Source: Bin94 sp965215535
Lineage (GTDB): Bacteria > Gemmatimonadota > Gemmatimonadetes > Longimicrobiales > Gaopeijiaceae
NCBI GenBank assembly: GCA_965215535.1
Contig: OZ244063.1
Location: 2,170,001-2,234,000, forward strand
Direction: 5' to 3'
DNA length: 64,000 nt
Below are positions 41,768 through 51,600 of this stretch, one piece after another. The notes under the pieces are model-generated. The model had not been told where the DNA came from, ran no database searches, and saw only the letters and a program-made list of their open reading frames with translations. The translations under genes and the position numbers were made by a program. Within the stretch, counting starts at the first letter, position 1, and every line of letters starts with the position of its first letter.

Positions 41768-42924
41768 ATGGTGGGCGAGAGCAGAATGCCCGCCCCGATC
41801 GTCCAGAGCAGCGCGCGCTCCATGGGAAATCGCCGCCAGGCAACCAGGATGGCGACTCCACCCACAGTGCCCGCCGCCGCCAGCCGCGCCGCAACCGGAT
41901 CGCCGACCAGCGCTTCCAGGAGCGCGAAGGCGCCCTCGTTGGCCGACCAGTGCCGCGCATAGATACGGAGTCCGGCCGTGAGATCGACCCATCCCTCCAG
42001 GATTCCCGGCCCGGCAAAGGGAAGAGTCAGAGCGGCCGCGACCCCGCCAAAGCCAACCAGCGTCCATGCCCCCTGCCGCCTGTACAGAAGGGGAAGCACG
42101 ATCGCCGGCGCGAACTTGACCAGGGTGGCGAGCGCCAGCAGCCCTCCGCTCCTGATCGCGTGCAGAGATGCGCCGAGGCGAACCGAGCCCTGGCCGGTGT
42201 TGTGCATCAAGGATTTTGGACCATGGACGCGATTTCTGAGCGGGCCCGGGTCCACGGTCAGGATCAGCGCAGCCAGAAGAAAGAGTCCGACCGCATCGAA
42301 GTGTGCGCTCCAGGCGGTCTCGACGATCAGCAGCGGCGACCAGAGATACCAGATCAGCGTGGGAAGGGGAGGACGGCCCCGGCGACGCGCAATGCGCCCC
42401 AGAAGCAGTCCGCACCCCAGATCGAAGAGCAGCCAGAGCGACTTGGCGACCATCACAAGGCCGCCCGCGCCCGCCACGGCGCCAAAGAGAAGTTGCGTCG
42501 CAGGCGGATAGATGGTGGGAACGTCGGGATGATTGATGCGGTCGTGCCAGGGAGTGCGCAGCCCGGCAAGGGCGTCGGCGTCGGGGGGGTGCGCATAGGG
42601 ATTGACGCCCTGAACCAGCAGGTGACCGTCCCACAAATAGCGATAGATGTCGTCGGAGAGGAAGGGGGGCAGGGGAAGCAGTGCAAGGCGGGTCCCGATG
42701 GCAATCGCCCAGACGATGATTGTGACGTGGGGTGCGGCGATGCGGTGAAAACGCTCGGCCGCAAGACCCGCGTGGAGGTAGCAGAGGAAGGCGGTGGCCG
42801 GGAGGAGGAGGCGGGGCAGGGGAAGGGCGAGCGAGGGCAGCCAGCCGAAGAGTGCGAGCAGAAGGGTGAGGAGGAGGCCGGAGAGGAGAATCCTGCCGGT
42901 GGGTCGGCCCCCGACGGAGGGCAA
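41539..42924 (-). CDS. Polytopic mannosyltransferase-like membrane protein (GT87/DUF2029-type)
   Basis: About 461 residues, with 10-12 hydrophobic helices. The first large loop carries FLSDDIYRYLWDGHLLVQGV and NPYAHPPDADALAGL, the Asp-Asp-containing loop typical of GT-C polyprenol-phosphate sugar transferases; PDVPTIYPPATQLLFG and later SPTIHPWYTLWTLPMAALCG are further family-like motifs. No ATG fits; TTG at 42924 after an AGGAGG-containing stretch is the likely start, and it lies inside the start of the divergent GT2 gene. The end has been altered by the 83-bp duplication: it now ends AARRAGSGRNPP, whereas removal of one unit would give AARRAWRGRAVRQPGSP... to a stop at 41405. Confidence 0.8.
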   Translation of the reverse strand: MPSVGGRPTGRILLSGLLLTLLLALFGWLPSLALPLPRLLLPATAFLCYLHAGLAAERFHRIAAPHVTIIVWAIAIGTRLALLPLPPFLSDDIYRYLWDGHLLVQGVNPYAHPPDADALAGLRTPWHDRINHPDVPTIYPPATQLLFGAVAGAGGLVMVAKSLWLLFDLGCGLLLGRIARRRGRPPLPTLIWYLWSPLLIVETAWSAHFDAVGLFLLAALILTVDPGPLRNRVHGPKSLMHNTGQGSVRLGASLHAIRSGGLLALATLVKFAPAIVLPLLYRRQGAWTLVGFGGVAAALTLPFAGPGILEGWVDLTAGLRIYARHWSANEGAFALLEALVGDPVAARLAAAGTVGGVAILVAWRRFPMERALLWTIGAGILLSPTIHPWYTLWTLPMAALCGSRAFLVLGGLAFLGYWGLGTYLESGIWPQPALIRWILWAPVWALLIAAARRAGSGRNPP

Positions 42925-43650
42925 ATCGACCCCCGCACGGCCTCCCTCCTGGCGCGTACCGCCGTTCTCATCCCGGCTCTGGATGAAGAAGAGGCCCTTC
43001 CGGCCACCCTGGCCGCGTTGACCGCCCCCCTCCTTGCGGTTGTGGTGGTTGACAACGGCTCGACCGATCGCACGGCCACCCTGGCCCGCGCCGCCGGAGC
43101 GACTGTTGTGGACGAGCCCGTGCGCGGCTACGGCGCCGCCTGCCTGGCCGGGATCCGGCACCTCTCCTCGTTGCAGCCGGGGCCTCGCGCGATCGTCTTT
43201 CTCGACGCCGACCACCCTGCCGATGCGGCCCGCATTCCCGCCTTGGTGCAGCCGCTTCTGCATGGCGCAGATCTGGCGCTGGGGGTGCGCACCCTTCCCG
43301 ATGGCGGAACCGGCAACCGCCACAGTCATGCGCGCTGGGGAAATTGGCTTGTACTCACCCTGGTTCGCCTGCTCTTCGGCGGCCGCTTTCGCGATCTGCC
43401 GCCCTTTCGCGCCATTCGCATGGAGGCGCTTGCCCGTTTGAAGCTCGATGATCGCAACTGGGGATGGACGCTGCAGATGCAGCTCCGCGCCCTCCTGCAT
43501 GGTCTTGCCGTGGTCGAGATCGATCTGCCACATGGGCGCCGGAGCGGGGGGCGCTCCAAGATTTCGGGCCGCGCGCTGATGTCGGTGCGCGTGGGGGCGA
43601 AGATGTTGTGGACTCTGGGGCGGGAGCGGTGGCGGGGATGGGTGGATTGA
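42925..43650 (+). CDS. GT2 glycosyltransferase (dolichyl-phosphate mannose synthase-like)
   Basis: About 240 residues. The GT-A core is complete: RTAVLIPALDEEEALPATLA, AVVVVDNGSTDRTATLARAA, VRGYGAACLAGIRHLSSL, AIVFLDADHPADAARIPALV (DAD metal site), and FRDLPPFRAIRMEALARLKL with DDRNWGWTLQMQLRALLHGL. It transfers a sugar from a nucleotide donor, probably to polyprenyl phosphate, which would supply the neighbouring GT-C enzyme. No canonical start codon lies near the true N-terminus; the frame is open far upstream through the other gene. Either an ATC/CTG-type start, a start farther up, or a lost base must be assumed, so the start given is approximate. Confidence 0.8.
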   Translation: MDPRTASLLARTAVLIPALDEEEALPATLAALTAPLLAVVVVDNGSTDRTATLARAAGATVVDEPVRGYGAACLAGIRHLSSLQPGPRAIVFLDADHPADAARIPALVQPLLHGADLALGVRTLPDGGTGNRHSHARWGNWLVLTLVRLLFGGRFRDLPPFRAIRMEALARLKLDDRNWGWTLQMQLRALLHGLAVVEIDLPHGRRSGGRSKISGRALMSVRVGAKMLWTLGRERWRGWVD

Positions 43651-43666
43651 CCGCCGAATCGCACTT

Positions 43667-46468
43667 CTATGGGGCCGGCAGGGAAACGATCGCTGCACCG
43701 CGGTCTTCCAGCTCGGCCGCCATTGCCGGGTGGCAGGTAAAGACAAAGATCTGTCTTTCGGTTGCGAGCTGTTCCAGCAGATCGAGTGCGCCATCGCGCC
43801 GCCAGGCGTCCCAATTGACAAAGGCTTCGTCCATGAAGAGCGGCAGACTCTCGTGGCCGGCGTCCAGATGTCCGACGATCGCCAGGCGGATCGCAAAATA
43901 GACCTGTTCGCGGGTTCCCTGCGACAACCGGTCGTCCACGCGCACCAGGGGGAGGTCTTCGCTGGCCGTATCCGGAGCCCCCACCGGGGATCGGCGCAGG
44001 CGAAAGGCGTCGTCGTCCCCACCCAGCTCAATGTGGTCGTAGCGCCCGCCGGTCACCTGACGCAGATAGCGCTCGGCCCGCACAATCAGCTCGGGCTGGT
44101 TCTCGTCGCGGAAGCGCCGGTCGGCCGTGCGAATCAGGCGCGACAGCACAAAGGCGCGGTCCCGCTCCTCGCGAACCCTGCGCTCTCTTTCCTCGAGAAC
44201 GGCGATGCGGCCATCGATCGCGTCCATGGTGTCGCTTTCGGAAAGGTGATCGATGCGGCTTGCGAGCGTGGCGATTGTGGCCTGCAGCTCCTCAATGCGC
44301 GCATTCATGGTGTCGATGCGGCTCTGTCGGGCGTCGATCCGGTTCTGCAAATCCTCCCAGGATTCGCCCTCGGCTTCGGCCTGCGCGATCTCCTCTTCCA
44401 GTTTCGTCAGCTCGGGGTGGCTTCTCTCGAGCTCTGAACGAAGCGCCTGCGCACGCTCCCGGGCCGCCATGCGCCCGGCTGCGATCTCTGCGCCCCGATC
44501 TGCGTCGGCTTCGCCCTCTGCCAGGGGCGCCAAGCGGTCCACCAACACCGCCAGCTCATCGCTCACGGCCCGCTGCCCGGCTTCGTCCACCTCCCGTTGC
44601 TCGACCTCGCGCTGCCAGCTCTGGTGCGCCAGATCCCTCGTTTCGCGCGCACTGCGTGCACTCTGCACGGCCTCGGCAGGGTCGGATCCGGCGTCTCCCT
44701 CGGGCAGAATCGTTCGCAGCCAGCTCCGGGCTTCGCGCACACTGGTTCGCACCTGGATCACTGCATCCTGACGCGCCTCCATCTCGGCATTGCCCTCGAT
44801 AATCTGCCGGGCCAGCTCGCCCAGTTCGCCGATTCTGGCCACCAGATCCGCATCGGGATTCGCCAGTGGGTCCGGCGCAATCGACAGGTCCTGCACAAGC
44901 TCCACGATTGCGGCGCGCGCCTCTGCGACCGCCTTCTCGCGGCTGGCAATCCTCTGTGCCCGCATCTGTTCGGCATCGGCCAGGGCGCGCTGATACCGCC
45001 CGAATCTCTCGGTCGCCGCCCGGTGCAGAAAGAGAAGCGCTCCGCCCGCAATCCCCAGAAGGGCTGCCGCCGTGCCCCCCTGGGCCGCCGTGAGCTGCAA
45101 TCCTCCGATCGGCAGCACAAAATCGGGCCAAAGGAGTGGCCAGGACGCCAGTCCAAGACCGGCCGCGATCCCCGCAATCCCTCCGATCCGGTTCAGCGCA
45201 TGCGGCTGTCGTGCCCGCCCCGACTGAATCACCAGCGGACGCTCGGCATTCTCCTGCTCGGTCATGGCCGCCGCCTGCGCGCCTTCGTATGTGCCGATCC
45301 GCTGCAGCATCTCGCGCCGGGGCACGCCGGCCAGCGCCTCCAGGGGCACGCGCACCCAGGGCACCGTAAAGAACGATTCGCCCTCGGCGGTTCCCCGGGC
45401 AATCAGCTCGTCCACATGCGTGCGCGCGGCATCGAGATCGCTCTCGAGGTCCTTTAGCATTCCCTGCTCGCGGGCGGCCTCCTCCAGGCGCGCGGCATTG
45501 TCGAGCACCTGTGGGTGATGGCTCCGGTCGTAGCTCTCGACGGCTTCGCAGAGGGTGGCTTCCCGGTGTTGGCGCTCCTCGATTCGGATCCCCACGTCGG
45601 AGAGCCGCTGGCGCAGCTCGTCCAGCGCGCTGACCGGGTCGTCGGGCAGATCGGCGATCTCTGCGTCGGGTCCGGCCCGGGTGTACAGCTCGTCGATCCG
45701 CGCGAGACGCGCCCGCACCGGCTGCAGACGCGCCAGACGATCCGCCAGCACTGCCCGGCGCTCGCGTTCATGCACAAGCGATCTGCGCAACTCTGTCCGT
45801 TCGTTTTCGGCCCTGTGCCGCTCCGAGGTGTTTTCGCGCAGGGTGTCGTCGCGCCCGGCCGCCTCGCGCCGTTCCTGTCGCAGCGCCCCAATTTCCTCTC
45901 GCAGGGCACGGGCGACCGGCTTTCCGCGCCGGTCCGGCCGCCAGAGTCGATTCGCCTCGGCCAGAGATGCGTCGGCGACGCTGCGCGGGGGGCGCAGACC
46001 CTTCATTCCCAACGCCGCCACCAGCCGGTCCTGCACCAGCACCCAGCTTTGGCCCTCGAGCGAGGTCAGCTCATTCAGCGTCAGCGCATGGACCTGGCGA
46101 AAGATGTCGCGCCCCACATGACCGACCGCTGCGAGTGGCTGGTTGCGAATCTCTTCCGCACGGGCGCCATCCGACAGCGTTCCCTGACCCGCCGAGCCCA
46201 GGCGGCGGTGCAGATCGAGTGCGGTGCCATTGTCGAGCCGCATCCGCAGTCTGCCCTCGGGGTCGCCGCTGCCCGACCAGGGTGTGCGCGGGTGGCGATC
46301 GCGCGAGGCGGGGCTGAATCCGTACAGAAGGTCGGTGAGGAAGGAAAAGAAGGTGGATTTGCCGCTCTCGTTGGGTCCCAGCACCACCACGATCGAGGGC
46401 AGAGGGTGTACGGTCTCCAGTCCCTCAATGCATCCGTAGCGGGCAATGCGAACCGATTCGATCCTCAT
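43667..46468 (-). CDS. YhaN-like AAA ATPase (SbcC/Rad50-type coiled coil with membrane helices)
   Basis: The product is 933 residues. Walker A GPNESGKST is at 31-39, followed by the YhaN-type FLTDLLYGFSP. Long coiled coils flank a central hydrophobic pair near residues 425-480 (IAGIAAGLGLASWPLLW and AALLGIAGGALLFLHRA), which distinguishes YhaN from SbcC. The C-terminal half has the ABC signature DRLSQGTREQVYFAIRLAIV, Walker B SLPLFMDEAFVNWD and the His-switch FVFTCHP. With its metallophosphoesterase partner it should form a membrane-attached DNA-processing or sensing complex. The ATG overlaps the yhaO stop by four bases (ATGA). Confidence 0.92.
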   Translation of the reverse strand: MRIESVRIARYGCIEGLETVHPLPSIVVVLGPNESGKSTFFSFLTDLLYGFSPASRDRHPRTPWSGSGDPEGRLRMRLDNGTALDLHRRLGSAGQGTLSDGARAEEIRNQPLAAVGHVGRDIFRQVHALTLNELTSLEGQSWVLVQDRLVAALGMKGLRPPRSVADASLAEANRLWRPDRRGKPVARALREEIGALRQERREAAGRDDTLRENTSERHRAENERTELRRSLVHERERRAVLADRLARLQPVRARLARIDELYTRAGPDAEIADLPDDPVSALDELRQRLSDVGIRIEERQHREATLCEAVESYDRSHHPQVLDNAARLEEAAREQGMLKDLESDLDAARTHVDELIARGTAEGESFFTVPWVRVPLEALAGVPRREMLQRIGTYEGAQAAAMTEQENAERPLVIQSGRARQPHALNRIGGIAGIAAGLGLASWPLLWPDFVLPIGGLQLTAAQGGTAAALLGIAGGALLFLHRAATERFGRYQRALADAEQMRAQRIASREKAVAEARAAIVELVQDLSIAPDPLANPDADLVARIGELGELARQIIEGNAEMEARQDAVIQVRTSVREARSWLRTILPEGDAGSDPAEAVQSARSARETRDLAHQSWQREVEQREVDEAGQRAVSDELAVLVDRLAPLAEGEADADRGAEIAAGRMAARERAQALRSELERSHPELTKLEEEIAQAEAEGESWEDLQNRIDARQSRIDTMNARIEELQATIATLASRIDHLSESDTMDAIDGRIAVLEERERRVREERDRAFVLSRLIRTADRRFRDENQPELIVRAERYLRQVTGGRYDHIELGGDDDAFRLRRSPVGAPDTASEDLPLVRVDDRLSQGTREQVYFAIRLAIVGHLDAGHESLPLFMDEAFVNWDAWRRDGALDLLEQLATERQIFVFTCHPAMAAELEDRGAAIVSLPAP

Positions 46469-47745
46469 GCGGCGTCCTCTGCGGAATCGAGCATGCGCAC
46501 AATGATCTCCTCTTCGATGCCCCCGAGAATGCGCCCCAGGTATGCGGCCACGTCGCTGTCGCGACCGGGATCGAAACCGGCCAGATCGGTCTCGTCGATT
46601 CCCATCGGGTCGTCGCCGGCGGCCACGCTGCGCGCCAGGGCGAGAGCGCGACCCAGGACATCGGGGCGGTCAACGTAGGCGTCGGGACGAACCGGCGGAT
46701 GCACCCCGGCAGCGCTCAGGTCGACGCCGGCAAGCCCGAGTCGCGCCCCGGTCTCGTCGGCCAGGGTGTCGAGCTCGTCGGGATCGCGAAGCTGTTGCCA
46801 GAGGGGCGATGGCCCCGAAAGATCGCCTCTGAGCACCCATTCGGTTCCGGGAGCGCCCGGATCGGCCTGGCGCGCCGCCCTCCACGCCTCTTCGATCTGT
46901 CCTGCGGCATCGTCCAGCGAGTGAGTCCCGGCCAGATCGGTCACCGCCAGCCTTTCCCACCGCAGCGGCGCAAACTCGCGAAACTCCACGACCGGCGACT
47001 CCGGATTCTGCAGATCAACGAGCAGTCCCCCCCGCGGCCCGCTTTCGGTTGGATCGCACCCCTGGATACTGCCGCTATAGTGGACCGGAGGGTGCGCCGA
47101 GAGCTCCTGCGGCGCGTGCAGATGGCCGAGTGCCCAGTAATGGAAGCCGGCGCTTCGCAGACGGTCCAGCGATGAGGGGGCATAGGGCCTGTGAACGCCC
47201 CTGCCGGCCGCCGACACGACCTGCGTGTGCAGAATCGCGACCTGCGGAAGAGCTCCCGGCCCCGCCTCGTCGCTGCTGCCGATCAGCGCCTCCGAAAGAT
47301 CCCGCATCTCTTCGGCGGTGGCATGACCGACGCCCGTCACCGATCCGACGATCTCGCTGGTCAGATCGTGAGGGGCATGACGACGTACGGCGACGGTGAC
47401 CGGATCGGCGTCGGCGATCACCGTTACCGAAGCGGGCCAGTCGAGGGTGCAAATGCGGCGGCTGTTGCCGGGATCGTGGTTGCCGGTTGCATAGATGGTC
47501 TGAATTCCGGCCTCGTCGAGGCGCGCGAGCTGCCCGAGCAGAAAGCGCTCGCTGTCGAAGGAGAGGAAATCGCCATCGAGGAGGTCACCCGCGATCAGAA
47601 GCGCATCCACTTCTTCGGCCAGAGCCGTATCCACACAGCGGACCAGGGCCGTGCGCAGGGCGGCGCGCAGACGCAGGCGCAATGCCTCCGAGCGACCGGC
47701 GAAGGGGGTGTCCAGATGAAGGTCGGCGATATGCAGGAAGCGCAC
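46465..47745 (-). CDS. YhaO-like metallophosphoesterase (SbcD/Mre11 family)
   Basis: The product is 426 residues. The calcineurin-type metal site is complete: RFLHIADLHLDTPF (Asp8, His10), LLIAGDLLDG (Asp), TIYATGNHDPGNS (Asn, His), then HTQ at the HTQVVSAAGRGVHRPYAPSS and GHLHAPQEL. The C-terminal capping domain spans about residues 270-420. It is the nuclease half of a YhaO/YhaN pair encoded directly downstream with a 4-base overlap. The gene is transcribed away from the hairpin array, whose nearest unit is about 255 bases from this start. Confidence 0.93.
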   Translation of the reverse strand: MRFLHIADLHLDTPFAGRSEALRLRLRAALRTALVRCVDTALAEEVDALLIAGDLLDGDFLSFDSERFLLGQLARLDEAGIQTIYATGNHDPGNSRRICTLDWPASVTVIADADPVTVAVRRHAPHDLTSEIVGSVTGVGHATAEEMRDLSEALIGSSDEAGPGALPQVAILHTQVVSAAGRGVHRPYAPSSLDRLRSAGFHYWALGHLHAPQELSAHPPVHYSGSIQGCDPTESGPRGGLLVDLQNPESPVVEFREFAPLRWERLAVTDLAGTHSLDDAAGQIEEAWRAARQADPGAPGTEWVLRGDLSGPSPLWQQLRDPDELDTLADETGARLGLAGVDLSAAGVHPPVRPDAYVDRPDVLGRALALARSVAAGDDPMGIDETDLAGFDPGRDSDVAAYLGRILGGIEEEIIVRMLDSAEDAA

Positions 47746-47999
47746 GCGGGGACTCCGGGAGCGAAAAAGAGCGAGCCTGTGGACGGGGCCCGGGGAGAGA
47801 GGACGGGGACGGGTGAGGAAGATTGTGAACGATAAGGTAACGCTGCATGAGGCGGTGCATCTTCGCCGGCGCGGGATTTTCGGTGCCGTTGGGGAGCCCG
47901 GGGGCCGGGGGAATGGAGGTGACGGAGCCTTTTGTGCGATTCCCCTGGACGAGTTGTCGGTCCTCGGTGCCAGCCCGGTTTTCGGCTCGTCCCATCGGC
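47746..47999. other. Intergenic stretch between yhaO and the hairpin array
   Basis: About 250 bases with no supported gene. The last 30 (about 47970-47999, CCGGTTTTCGGCTC) resemble the tail of an array unit, so the array may have an eroded unit zero here. Promoters for yhaO are expected but none is clear. Confidence 0.35.
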
Positions 48000-48365
48000 G
48001 TTACGAAAAGATATGCCCTGAACTTTTCGTAAAAAATGGCGAGATCGACTCACATACCCGATTTTGGCTCATTCGGATCGGCGTTACGAAAGAATACGCT
48101 ATGAATCTTTCATAAGGAATGGCAGGACTGGCCCGCACACCCGATTTCGGTTCACTCGATTCGACGTTACGAAAGGATATGCCCTAAATTTTTCGTAAGG
48201 AGCGGCGAGATCGGCCCACAGACCCGATTTTCGCCTCACTCGATCGAAGTTACGAAAGGATATACTCTAAACCTTTCGTAAGGAGTGGCTAGGTCGACCC
48301 ACATACCCCGATTTTTGCCTCACTCGACCGGCGTTATGAAAGGATGCGCCCTGAATCTTTCGTAA
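48000..48365. repeat. Tandem array of five palindromic hairpin units, period 83-84 bp
   Basis: Units start at 48000, 48083, 48166, 48249 and 48333; the last is truncated after its hairpin. Each starts GTTACGAAAG (or GTTATGAAAG) and has a matching CTTTCGTAA arm about 13 bases later; arms are 8-10 bp. Unit 1 has an extra A in one arm matched by an extra T in the other, unit 4 has GG matched by CC, and units 3 and 5 keep G-T pairs, so pairing is conserved while sequence varies. Between hairpins a CCCGATTTT...CTCACTCGAT stretch is also kept. The period is not a multiple of three and no ORF follows it, so the array is non-coding. It lies upstream of the glutamate dehydrogenase gene and divergent from yhaO. 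Confidence 0.92.
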
Positions 48366-48616
48366 GAAACCCTTTTCGGCTTCCACGCCAGCTTCCCTCG
48401 CTCCGTCGCCCGTCCCCCACTGCCCCGGCCCCCATCCCCTTTGCCCGTTCACCGGTCCCCCCATTGCCCCACCCCGGAAGCGTCGCCACTCCCCGATCCC
48501 GACCTGCTGGCGGCAAACGCACCTTATGGTTATACCCTATACAGCTTCAGCGCACCTGGCATGACCCGCACAATCTGCATCCGTTCCCGCAAAACCGGGC
48601 AGGGAGTCCGTTCGCC

Positions 48617-51600
48617 ATGGCCGTAAAGTTGCCGGGAGACTTTGAACAGTCTGCCAGCCCCCCCGCACCTGGGGCCGATTCCCCCGAAAAGCAGCACGCC
48701 ATACGCAAGGTGCTCGACACTCTGCGCGGCCAGCTTCCCGCCGACCGCTTCCGGCTGCTCGAAAAGTTCGTGCCCTTCTTCCTGGGCAAGGCCCCCATGG
48801 ACCTCATCGAGGAGCGGAGCGCCGAGCACCTGGGAATGCTCTGCAACGAATCCTTCGGGTTTCTCGAACGCAGCCGTCCCGACCGCATCGATGTCGAGGC
48901 TCTGACCCCCGCCGCCGCGATGACCGGCAGCTACATGCCCGTCACGGTGGTGCGCACAAATGTTTCGGAGCGCCCCTTCATCATCGACACGATCCGCGAA
49001 TTCCTGCATGCGGGCGACCACAGGATTCATCATCTCGTCTATCCGCTCATGGCGGTGACGCGCGACGAGGAGGGCAGGATTGTCGATCTGGCCCCGCCGG
49101 GCGAACACGACCGCACCGAATCGCTGGTCTATGCCGAGATCTCGCGCGTGACCGAAGCGGAGCGCCTCGATTCGCTGCGCGACCAGATCGCTCTGCGTCT
49201 GCGCGATGTGGTTCGTGCCACCGACGATTTCGGGCTCATGGTGGACAAGATCGGCGATGTGGTCTCGGAGCTGAACTTCCGCATGCGCGAGCTGCGCGAC
49301 CGCCGCGAGGACTTTCGCGAGATCCAGGCTTTTCTGCGCTGGCTGCGCGATGGCGGCTTCGTCTTTCTGGGCTATCGCTGCTACGGGTTCGTGCCCGCCG
49401 GCGAAGAGGACGAGCTCGCGGTGCGGGTCGAGCCGGGATCGGGACTGGGTGTTCTGCAGGACGAAGAGCAGTCGGCCTTTGCCCATCCGGTGCCGCTTAG
49501 CGAACTGCCCCCCGGCATGGCGGAGCGCGCCCTCTCGGGTCCGATTCTGATTATCAGCAAAACCAACGCCGAATCGACCGTACACCGCCGGGTCCGCATG
49601 GACTATATCGGCATCAAGAGGTTGCGCAAGGATGGTTCGATTGCCGGCGAGCACCGCTTTCTGGGCCTCTTTACCTCGCAGGCCTACTCCGAACCCGCCC
49701 AGGACATTCCGATCCTGCGCCAGAAGCTCGCTGTAATTCTCGAGCGCTCCGGGCTTGCCAAGGGGTCGCACGACTACAAGGAAGTCATCACAATTTTCGG
49801 CAGCCTTCCCAAGGAAGAGCTCTTTCTGGCGTCGGCCGACGAGATTGCCCGCGACATTCGCACAATCCTGATTCGCTACAACACGGCCGAGGTCTTTGTG
49901 TCGGTGCGCCGCGATGTGCTTGGACGGGGCGTGTCGATTATGGTGGTGCTTCCGCGCAGCCGCTTTTCGGGGGGCTTCCGGCGCGAGTTCGAGTCCTGGC
50001 TGAAGAGTCACTATGCGGCCGAGGTGCTCAACTATCACCTCACCATGAGCGCCGGCGACCAGGCCCGGCTCCACTTCTATCTGGGGGGCGCGGCCGAGAG
50101 TCTCGACCGGGTCGATGCCGAGGAGCTGCGCACCACCGTTTCAGAGCTGACGCGATCGTGGTTCGACGAGGTGCGCGATCTGCTGACCGGACTCCACGGA
50201 CCCGAACGCGCCCACGGACTGGCCCGCTTCTACGAGCAGACCTTTGCGCCCGAATACCGCGCTGCCAGCGAACCCCGGGTGGCGGTGCGCGATATTCACG
50301 AGCTCGAGGCGATGCGCGCCGAAAACCGCGACGAATCGGTGCGCTTCTTCGACGATCACCCCGACGATCCCCGTTGCGAGCTCAAGGTCTATCTCCGGCG
50401 TCACTCAATCATTCTCTCGGACTTTATGCCGGTGCTCGAAAATTGCGGATTGCGCGTGATCGCCGTTTCGCCCTTCGAGCTGCGCGAAGAGGGCGAGGAA
50501 GATTCCTACATCTACAGCTTCGAGGTTCAGACCGGCGATGGCCGTCCCGTCGATGTAGAGGAGCGCGGCGACGCAATTTCGCAGACGATTCTGGCTGTGC
50601 GCGCCGGCGATGTCACAAACGACAGCTTCAATCGCCTTGTGCAGCGAACCGGCATGGTGTGGCGCGAGATCGATGTGTTGCGCGCCTATGCCAGCTATGC
50701 CTTCCAGATCGGCGCGGTTCCCAGCCGTCAGGTGTTGCCCGGCGCCCTCGACCGCTACCCCCGGATCGCCCGTCTCCTCTTTCAGCTCTTCGAGGTGCGC
50801 TTCGACCCCGCTTTGCCGGATTCGGACGCCGCGCGCGACCGCAAATCGGCCGCAATCGGCGCAGAGCTGTACCGCGAGCTGATCGGTGTGGAATCGCTTG
50901 CCCACGATCGGGCCCTGCGCGCCTTTCAGACGGTCATTCTTGCCACGGTGCGCACCAACTACTACCGGTGCGGAGACGCCGAACCCACGCGGCGTTCGGG
51001 AGGTGTGCCCTATCTCGCCTGCAAGTTCGATTCGCAGTTGTTGCAGGCCGTGACCAGGAGCAGGCTGCGCACCGAGGTGTGGGTGCGTTCATCGCGCATG
51101 GAGGGCATTCATCTGCGGGGTGCGGCGGTGGCCCGCGGGGGGATTCGCCACTCCGACCGGCCCGACGACTTCCGCACCGAGGTGATGGGGCTCGTCAATA
51201 CCCAGGTGGTGAAGAATGCGGTGATTGTGCCCAGCGGCTCCAAGGGGGGATTCGTTCCTCTTCGGCACCTTGCCGACCGCGAAGCCATGGCCGAAGAGGC
51301 GCGCGACCAGTACAGAACGCTGATTCGCGGCTTGCTGGACATGACCGACAATCTGTTGCCCGAGCGTTCCCGGCCGGAGGGGGTGATCTGCCGCGACGAT
51401 TTCGATCCCTATCTGGTGGTGGCGGCCGACAAGGGCACCGCTCCCTTCTCGGATACGGCCAACGAGGTTGCCTCCGAGTACAACTTCTGGCTCGACGACG
51501 CCTTTGCCTCGGGCGGCTCCAATGGCTACGATCACAAGGGCGTGGGAATCACTGCACGGGGCGCCTGGGAGTCGGTCAAGCGCCACTTTCGCGAAATGGG

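Noticed and set aside
48000..48365. CRISPR array
   Set aside because: The spacing is regular, but the whole 83-bp unit is related between copies, so there are no unique spacers, and there are no cas genes.
48000..48365. A common origin with the 83-bp duplication at 41480
   Set aside because: The equal period is coincidental: sequences are unrelated, one array is diverged and palindromic, the other an exact GC-rich duplication of coding DNA.
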